A DNA stretch of 11,217 nt. It comes from Clostridia bacterium. GTDB lineage: Bacteria; Bacillota; Clostridia; Oscillospirales; CAG-272. Made by a program: the position numbers and the translations under genes. Each line of letters starts with the position of its first letter. The stretch's first letter is position 1. The DNA is taken from the NCBI GenBank assembly GCA_017559555.1, contig JAFYRH010000312.1:1-11217 (forward strand). The letters are read 5' to 3'. The notes under the pieces are model-generated. The model ran no database searches. It was given only the letters and a program-made list of their open reading frames with translations, and was not told where the DNA came from. Positions 5,736-11,217 of this stretch are shown here, piece by piece.

Positions 5736-6641
5736 ATGGAAAAGAAAAAGAATGGCGCTCCTCGTCGCGAAACTCCCAAAAACGGCAGAGGATATGACAG
5801 ACGCGATCGCGCACCGCGCAATGATTACAGAAACGATTACAAAAAGGATTATAAAAAAGAAGTAAAGGCTCCCCAAGAAGAAGATGCGGGCAGCATTCAC
5901 GGCGACTACGAAAACGGTGCTGTGATCGGTCGCAATGCCGTTGGCGAGCTCCTCAAATCAGACCGCTCGATTGACAAGCTCCTTGTACAAAAGGGCGAGC
6001 GTACGGGTTCTATTGTTGTTCTCGTTGCACAAGCAATTGAGCGCGGCATTCCCGTAATCGAGACAGAAAAGCCCAAGCTTGATGCCATTTCGGGTTATGC
6101 CCCCCACCAAGGCGTGATTGCCTTTGCGGCAGAAAAAGAATATTGCACGGTTGAAGATATCCTTGACATTGCAAAAGAACGCGGCGAGGATCCCCTCATC
6201 GTCATTTGCGATGGCATCACCGACCCTTACAATCTTGGCGCGATCATTCGTTGTGCCGAGTGCTGTGGCGCGCACGGACTCATTATTTCCAAGCGTCGCG
6301 CGGTTGGACTCACTCCCCTTGTAACCAAAGCTTCTGCCGGTGCTATTGAACACTTGGCGGTTGCAAAGGTTGCCAATATTGCTTCTACCGTAGAAGCCCT
6401 CAAAGAAAAAGGCATTTGGACCTTTGCCGCAGAAGCCGGTGGTGAGAGCGTTTACAACACCAACCTCAAGGGGGGCTGCGCTATCGTTCTCGGTAGTGAG
6501 GGCAACGGTGTTTCGCAAATCGTACAAAAGACCTGCGATGCAATCGTTTCTATCCCTATGTACGGTCAAGTAAACTCCTTTAACGTTTCTACCGCGGCGG
6601 CTATTCTTTTGGCTGAAGCCGCACGTCAACATCACTCTTAA
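5736..6641 (+). CDS. rlmB: 23S rRNA 2'-O-methyltransferase, RlmB/TrmH (SpoU) family
   Basis: Uses S-adenosylmethionine to methylate a ribose 2'-OH, expected at the 23S rRNA peptidyl-transferase loop guanosine modified by RlmB. The 301 residues fall into three parts. Residues 1-58 form a basic, disordered tail rich in Arg, Lys, Asp and Tyr. Residues 59-135 form the L30e-like RNA-binding domain (VIGRNAVGELLKS; YAPHQGVIAF). Residues 150-301 form the SPOUT knot. The knot has motif 1 with Asn166 and Arg172 (DPYNLGAIIRCAECCGAHG), then LVTKASAGAIEHL, motif 2 GSEGNG (253-258) and motif 3 IPMYGQVNSFNVS (273-285), where Phe replaces the usual Leu. Start: ATG at 5736 with AGAAAGGA (5716-5723) 12 bases upstream. 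The usual neighbour cysS/mrnC is not here; instead it leads an operon with a membrane protein. The family is sure; the exact target base is inferred. Confidence 0.92.
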   Translation: MEKKKNGAPRRETPKNGRGYDRRDRAPRNDYRNDYKKDYKKEVKAPQEEDAGSIHGDYENGAVIGRNAVGELLKSDRSIDKLLVQKGERTGSIVVLVAQAIERGIPVIETEKPKLDAISGYAPHQGVIAFAAEKEYCTVEDILDIAKERGEDPLIVICDGITDPYNLGAIIRCAECCGAHGLIISKRRAVGLTPLVTKASAGAIEHLAVAKVANIASTVEALKEKGIWTFAAEAGGESVYNTNLKGGCAIVLGSEGNGVSQIVQKTCDAIVSIPMYGQVNSFNVSTAAAILLAEAARQHHS

Positions 6642-6676
6642 TATTTCATTCCCAAATTTATCGGAAAGGAGCCACT

Positions 6677-8962
6677 ATGAACGAAAAGCAAAATTCGGAA
6701 CTGTCAACACGCAAAAAAACGGCAGCTCCCGAACCAAAAAAGACGACTCCCCCGACGTCGCAAGCAAAACCGAATACACAAAGAACAAAAACTGCAAATA
6801 CATCCCCTCGCAAACGTGTACGCCCTTTGCAAACCATTGGACAAACGCAACGCTCTCGCGATGAAATATTGGACGAAGCACTCGACGAGGCGTTTGACGA
6901 ATTTATCAGCGCGGACTTTTCTGTTCCGGAAGAAATTCCCGTAGATGCCCCCGAGGAAGTAAAACCTGCTAAAAAGCCCACCAATCTTTTGCAACGCATG
7001 AAGATGCGCCGCGAGGCTATGGCAGAAAAAAAGATGAGTACAATGGAGATCATTCGCCGCCGCAGCGGATTTTCGGATGATGACATTGAAATGATTTTTG
7101 AGCTCGGCTATGAGAGCGAATTCGGTCGCTTGGTAGGCTATGATAACCTCAAAAAGTTAAAGTACGATCATCTGCACCGCATGTCTCGCGAAAGCAACAA
7201 GCGTTACCGCACGGCATTCGGTTATTGCGGTCAGGATTCTATCACACCTCAAAACAAGAACCGTTCGATTGCAAAATATATGCACGACCGCCGTTATTTG
7301 ATTTTACGAACGCTTTTGACCGTGCTCGCCCTCTTTTTGGTTGTGCTTTTGGATTTTCCTGCTTTGATTGGCGGTGGATATGAAGCACTCGATGCTTCCC
7401 TTCCGCTTCTCCTCCCCATTCTCTCCGCTATTGTTATGGTTGCGGCAACCGCACTCTCCTACAAACAGTTTAACGCGGGCATTCGCAGTTATTTCAAACT
7501 CAAGCCCACGCCATATTCAACGCTATCGGTCATTGTTCCCTTTGTACTTTTGTACGACGTTGTGGCAATGATTACCCAAGTCCCCTTGGTACACCTCAAC
7601 TGTGTGGCAACGGGAGCGTTGCTCCTCATTTGTGTGTGTGATATTTTCCGCCTGACAAGTGAGATGCGCGTATTCCGCCTTTTGGCAACCGATGCCCCAA
7701 AAACGGTGCTTGACCCCACCGAGCCTCGCAAAAAGAAGCTCCGCCAGGGCAAAAAGCTGATTAAGATCATCAACGATGACCTTGACGAAAGCTTTTATCA
7801 CGTTCACGATGCACAACTGACAATGGGCTTCTTCCGCCGTTTTAACGAAATGAAAGCGGCTTACGCACCCTTCCGTATTCTTTTAACGCTCCCAATCGTG
7901 TTTGGTTTTATAGCCGGCTTTGTTCTGGCGCTGACCAACGGTCTTGGCGATGCGCTCAACACCTTTGTAACCGTTTCTGTTCTGGGTATGCCCGGAGCGG
8001 CTTGCTTTGGTTTCTTCTTCCCTCTCAGCCACGCAAACAACCTGCTCACGCATGAGAATTGCGCGTTGATTGGTGAAGAAGCAGTAGAAGAATACAACGA
8101 ATCCAAAACCATTATTTTTAACGATTACCGACTTTGTCGCGCGAAAAACTGCTCGGAATTGGCTGTGCGTGATAAGAGTGACGATTTTCGTCGTGACTTA
8201 AAGCTTGCAGGCATTCTCTTCCGCAAAATTGGAGGAAGCCTTGAAGAAATTGGCAAAGCAACTGCCACAAAATCTCCCGACCCTGCCGTATCCTTTGTTC
8301 GCATTGCCGACACGGGCGTGGAAGTGATCATCGATAATCAATACCATGTCATCGCAGGTGATGCCAACTTCCTCAAAAAGAGCGGCATTCGCATTCCCAA
8401 AGAAACTGCCGACCGCGCTTTGCGCCGTGCTGACAACGTGGGCCTGTTATATTTTGCCGTTGACGGAGTTCTCAAGTTAACATACGACATCGAATATACT
8501 CTCGATCCTAAATTTGAAATCGTAGCAGAGCGTTTGGCAGACTCTACAACCTCTGTTGCCGTTCAATCCTATAACCCCAACCTCACCGAGGAATTTTTGC
8601 AAGACCTTCGTCACGAAGATGCCATTCCCGTGCGTGTTATCAAGCCCGGTAAGTATGAGTCTGATGCTTTGCTTGAAATTTCGGATTCGGGCGCCGTAGC
8701 ACTTGGCGGTGAAGGACGCATTGTCAATCCTCTTTATGCCGCAAAAAGGGTGAATGAAGTTAAGCGCATCAGCTTTTATTTGCAGTTGGCAGCTTCTGTC
8801 GTCTCCTTTATCGGAACGCTCGTTTTGATGCTCCTTTCCCTCTCTTCTTACCTCACACCCATGGTGTTTGGCTTGTATTACTTTGGTTGGACAGTAGCAT
8901 CTGCTATTCTCTCTTTTGTGCTCGTCAACCGACACACGCTTTATTTGAGCCGTCAAAAATAA
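6677..8962 (+). CDS. Degenerate P1B-type P-type-ATPase-like membrane protein
   Basis: A 761-residue protein without a recognised name. Residues 1-60 are disordered and basic, 61-100 acidic, and 101-200 soluble and charged. Eight membrane helices follow, at about 208-229, 240-261, 282-304, 307-326, 399-420, 427-450, 699-720 and 726-750. The 4 + 2 + 2 order with a roughly 70-residue loop after helix 4 and a roughly 250-residue domain after helix 6 is that of heavy-metal P-type ATPases. Local echoes agree: CALIGEEAVEEYNESKTIIF (462-481) matches the GilikGgeaLE...vvF run-up to the phosphorylation site; GVEVIIDNQYHVIAGDANFL (547-566) matches the N domain; LLYFAVDGVLKLTYDIEYTL (590-609) matches the P-domain strand. 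Yet DKTGT is replaced by NDYRL (482-486), CPC by MPG (438-440), TGDN by QSYN (630-633), the GDGxND position by GGEGRIVN, and no TGE is found. A pump is therefore unlikely; a sensor, scaffold or regulatory role is inferred. AAAGGAG lies five bases before the ATG. Confidence 0.75.
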   Translation: MNEKQNSELSTRKKTAAPEPKKTTPPTSQAKPNTQRTKTANTSPRKRVRPLQTIGQTQRSRDEILDEALDEAFDEFISADFSVPEEIPVDAPEEVKPAKKPTNLLQRMKMRREAMAEKKMSTMEIIRRRSGFSDDDIEMIFELGYESEFGRLVGYDNLKKLKYDHLHRMSRESNKRYRTAFGYCGQDSITPQNKNRSIAKYMHDRRYLILRTLLTVLALFLVVLLDFPALIGGGYEALDASLPLLLPILSAIVMVAATALSYKQFNAGIRSYFKLKPTPYSTLSVIVPFVLLYDVVAMITQVPLVHLNCVATGALLLICVCDIFRLTSEMRVFRLLATDAPKTVLDPTEPRKKKLRQGKKLIKIINDDLDESFYHVHDAQLTMGFFRRFNEMKAAYAPFRILLTLPIVFGFIAGFVLALTNGLGDALNTFVTVSVLGMPGAACFGFFFPLSHANNLLTHENCALIGEEAVEEYNESKTIIFNDYRLCRAKNCSELAVRDKSDDFRRDLKLAGILFRKIGGSLEEIGKATATKSPDPAVSFVRIADTGVEVIIDNQYHVIAGDANFLKKSGIRIPKETADRALRRADNVGLLYFAVDGVLKLTYDIEYTLDPKFEIVAERLADSTTSVAVQSYNPNLTEEFLQDLRHEDAIPVRVIKPGKYESDALLEISDSGAVALGGEGRIVNPLYAAKRVNEVKRISFYLQLAASVVSFIGTLVLMLLSLSSYLTPMVFGLYYFGWTVASAILSFVLVNRHTLYLSRQK

Positions 8963-8983
8963 AACACACAAAAAAGGAACACT

Positions 8984-11217
8984 ATGAACCATTCTACCAA
9001 ACTCAACAGTACCATTCTCAAATCCGTCTCCAAGCCCGGCAGATATTCGGGCGGTGAATACGGTGAAATTATCAAAAATAAAGAGGATATCAAAGCGCGC
9101 TTTGCCTTTTGCTTCCCCGATACGTATGAGATCGGTATGTCCAACTTGGGCATGCGCCTGCTTTACGGTGCTCTCAATGCCCACCCCGACATTTGGTGTG
9201 AGCGTGTATTCACACCTTGGACGGATATGCAGGAGAAAATGCGTGAGCACAACCTGCCCCTGACCGCCCTTGAGAGCGGCGATCCTATTTCCGATTTTGA
9301 CTTTATCGGTTTTACCCTGCAGTACGAAATGTGCTACACAAACGTACTCAATATGCTCGCCCTGGCAAAGCTCCCCTTGCGCGCCAAGGATCGCGCAGAG
9401 AACGATCCCCTCATCATAGGTGGCGGTCCCTGCTCCTATAACGCAGAACCCATTGCCGACTTCTTTGACCTATTCAACATTGGTGAAGGCGAGGATATGC
9501 TCCCTGCAATTGTTCGCCTTTACGTGCAAATGAAAGAAGAAGGTCGATACACACGCAAGGATTTCTTGCACGAGGCGGCAAAGACCATTCCCGGTGTCTA
9601 CGTTCCTTCCCTTTACGAAGTAACATACAACGAGGACGGAACCATCAAAGCTTACACTCCCGTGTACGATGACATTCCAAAGCAAGTCACCAAGCAGATC
9701 ATCAAGGATCTCGACAAGGTCTACTTCCCCGATAAGGTGGTTATGCCTTACATTGAAACCGTGCACGACCGCATTATGCTTGAGGTGTATCGCGGTTGCA
9801 TTCGCGGTTGTCGCTTCTGTCAGGCAGGTATGGTCTACCGCCCTGTGCGCGAAAAAAGTGCCGACGTGCTCAATCACCAGGCGAAAAAGTTGTACGACTC
9901 AACCGGTTATGAAGAAATTTCGCTTTCTTCCCTCTCAATTAGTGACTATACCGCCCTTGAGCCGCTTTGCGATAAGCTTCTCAACTGGACAGACGACAAT
10001 ATGGTAAGCCTTTCTCTGCCCTCGCTTCGCGTGGATAGCTTTAACAAGGATTTGATGCGCCGTATCGAATCGGTACGTTCTTCTTCTTTGACCTTTGCAC
10101 CCGAGGCAGGTACGCAGAGACTGCGCGACGTCATTAACAAAAACGTAACCGAAGAAGAGATCATGCGTGCGGTCAACGTAGCGTTTGATGCTCGAAAAAA
10201 CACGGTCAAGCTCTATTTTATGAACGGTCTGCCCACCGAAACGCTCGAGGTCATCGAGGGCATTGCAACCCTTGCCGAGCACGTAGTAGATGCTTACTAT
10301 CAAAATCCGAACCGTAACCGCGCTCGTCCCGTTCAAGTAACGGTTAGCGTTTCTTGCTTTATTCCCAAGCCCTTCACACCCTTCCAATGGGAAGCACAGG
10401 ACACAATGGAAATGCTTGCCGAAAAGCAAGAATATCTCAAATCCAAAATCAAGAACAAGCACGTCAGATACGTCCATCACGATGCAAAGGTTTCACGCAT
10501 TGAAGCGGTTCTCGCCCGCGGCGACCGTCGTCTCTCCAATGCACTTGAGCTCGCTTGCCGCGAGGGATTCGCATTTGATGCTTGGGATGAATATTTCGAC
10601 TATGACAAGTGGCTCTCCGTATTCGAACGCACGGGCGTTGACCCTGCATTCTACGCCAACCGCAAATTTGGTAACGACGAGGTTTTGCCTTGGGATATCA
10701 TCGATTGCGGTGTAAGCAAAGAGTTCTTCTTGCGTGAGCAAGCCAAGGCTTACGGTGAGACAACCACCCCCAACTGCCGCGAGCATTGCTCGGCGTGCGG
10801 TGCCAACAAGCTCGGTGGCGTGCGTGCTGTTTGCCCCGGTTGCAAAGAAATGGCACAAACCGAAATCCAAGAGCACCTGCCCCAAAAGCAAGACAAGAGC
10901 GTTTGGGAGCCTGTAGAGGGTTCGCGCATCGTACGTATCAAGTTCCGCAAGGTTGGAGATCTGCAATACATCTCGCACCTCGATTTGCAACGCACCGTAG
11001 CACGTGTGCTTGTGCGCGCCAACATTCCTATGTGGTACACGCAAGGCTTCAATCCTCACGCAAAGGTCGTATTTGGACTTCCCCTCTCGGTTGGAACGCA
11101 AAGTGAATGCGAATTTATCGACTTGCGCGTTGACCGCAACATCCCTTGCGAGGAGCTCAAAAATCTGCTCAACCGTGAGTTGACCGATGAGATGCAGGTA
11201 CTTGATGCTTACGAGCC
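8984..11217 (+). CDS. B12-binding-like radical SAM protein fused to DUF2344, 3'-truncated
   Basis: The frame is open from the ATG at 8984 to the window edge (744 codons), so the C-terminus is missing. It resembles the TIGR03960 family of radical SAM proteins, whose function is unknown. Residues about 40-200 form a cobalamin-binding-like Rossmann domain (FPDTYEIGMSNLGM; IIGGGPCSYNAEP; FNIGEGED), without the DxHxxG base-on motif. The radical SAM core carries Cys272, Cys276 and Cys279 (YRGCIRGCRFCQAG), which should bind the 4Fe-4S cluster that cleaves S-adenosylmethionine; LTFAPEAGTQRLR is typical of the later barrel. A Cys-rich knuckle follows at 598, 602, 605, 617 and 620. From about 646 a DUF2344/TIGR03936 domain begins (LQYISHLDLQRTVAR; QGFNPHAKVVFGLPLSVG). 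In other Clostridia these genes often precede rng and rplU; that part is outside the window. AAAGGAA lies four bases before the start, and the gene is 21 bases after the membrane protein, so co-transcription is likely. Confidence 0.92.
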   Translation, partial: MNHSTKLNSTILKSVSKPGRYSGGEYGEIIKNKEDIKARFAFCFPDTYEIGMSNLGMRLLYGALNAHPDIWCERVFTPWTDMQEKMREHNLPLTALESGDPISDFDFIGFTLQYEMCYTNVLNMLALAKLPLRAKDRAENDPLIIGGGPCSYNAEPIADFFDLFNIGEGEDMLPAIVRLYVQMKEEGRYTRKDFLHEAAKTIPGVYVPSLYEVTYNEDGTIKAYTPVYDDIPKQVTKQIIKDLDKVYFPDKVVMPYIETVHDRIMLEVYRGCIRGCRFCQAGMVYRPVREKSADVLNHQAKKLYDSTGYEEISLSSLSISDYTALEPLCDKLLNWTDDNMVSLSLPSLRVDSFNKDLMRRIESVRSSSLTFAPEAGTQRLRDVINKNVTEEEIMRAVNVAFDARKNTVKLYFMNGLPTETLEVIEGIATLAEHVVDAYYQNPNRNRARPVQVTVSVSCFIPKPFTPFQWEAQDTMEMLAEKQEYLKSKIKNKHVRYVHHDAKVSRIEAVLARGDRRLSNALELACREGFAFDAWDEYFDYDKWLSVFERTGVDPAFYANRKFGNDEVLPWDIIDCGVSKEFFLREQAKAYGETTTPNCREHCSACGANKLGGVRAVCPGCKEMAQTEIQEHLPQKQDKSVWEPVEGSRIVRIKFRKVGDLQYISHLDLQRTVARVLVRANIPMWYTQGFNPHAKVVFGLPLSVGTQSECEFIDLRVDRNIPCEELKNLLNRELTDEMQVLDAYE

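Noticed and set aside
8477..9250. 257-codon antisense reading frame at the membrane protein/radical SAM junction
   Set aside because: Composition is that of a reversed coding strand, and both sense genes are well supported with their own ribosome binding sites.

Overview
The window looks like a chromosomal segment from an endospore-forming member of the Clostridia (Firmicutes). The main evidence is an unmistakable Spo0A, a DacB-type D,D-carboxypeptidase beside an RluB-type pseudouridine synthase (a pairing known from the Bacillus dacB-spmA-spmB-rluB cluster), strong AGGAGG-type ribosome binding sites, and consensus sigma-A promoters. Base composition is balanced inside genes and strongly AT-rich between them. 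All recognised genes lie on the + strand. I see no rRNA, tRNA, CRISPR array, insertion sequence, phage gene or integration scar.

Layout. (1) 1-456: 3' end of an unrecognised Lys/Ala/Glu-rich, probably coiled-coil protein. (2) 457-551: short direct repeats, then an 18-bp hairpin whose right arm contains the ribosome binding site of the next gene. (3) 552-2898: dacB, rluB and a small GNAT-like gene, closed by a rho-independent terminator; a secondary promoter probably lies just before rluB. (4) 2899-3833: spo0A as a single-gene unit with its own extended -10 promoter, overlapped by repeated GTAA...TTAC elements, and its own terminator. (5) 3834-5545: a cytoplasmic DUF4838-type (GH20-like) protein behind a perfect TTGACA-17-TATAAT promoter, with its own terminator. 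(6) 5605-11217: an extended -10 promoter, then rlmB, a large eight-helix membrane protein and a radical SAM protein that runs off the right edge; gaps of 35 and 21 bases suggest one operon.

How the genes fit together. Regions 3 and 4 form a small sporulation and cell-envelope neighbourhood: DacB trims cortex or wall peptides and Spo0A is the master switch for sporulation. RluB and RlmB modify 23S rRNA. The DUF4838 protein is an isolated, probably carbohydrate-related unit with no transporter beside it.

The most unusual object is the 761-residue membrane protein at 6677-8962. Its helix order (4 + 2 + 2, with loops in the right places) and several local sequence echoes match heavy-metal (P1B) P-type ATPases. 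However, the metal-binding CPC motif, the DKTGT phosphorylation motif, the TGE motif, the TGDN motif and a normal GDGxND motif are all missing. I read it as a P-type-ATPase-derived protein that can no longer pump by the known mechanism, sitting between an rRNA methyltransferase and a radical SAM/DUF2344 protein.
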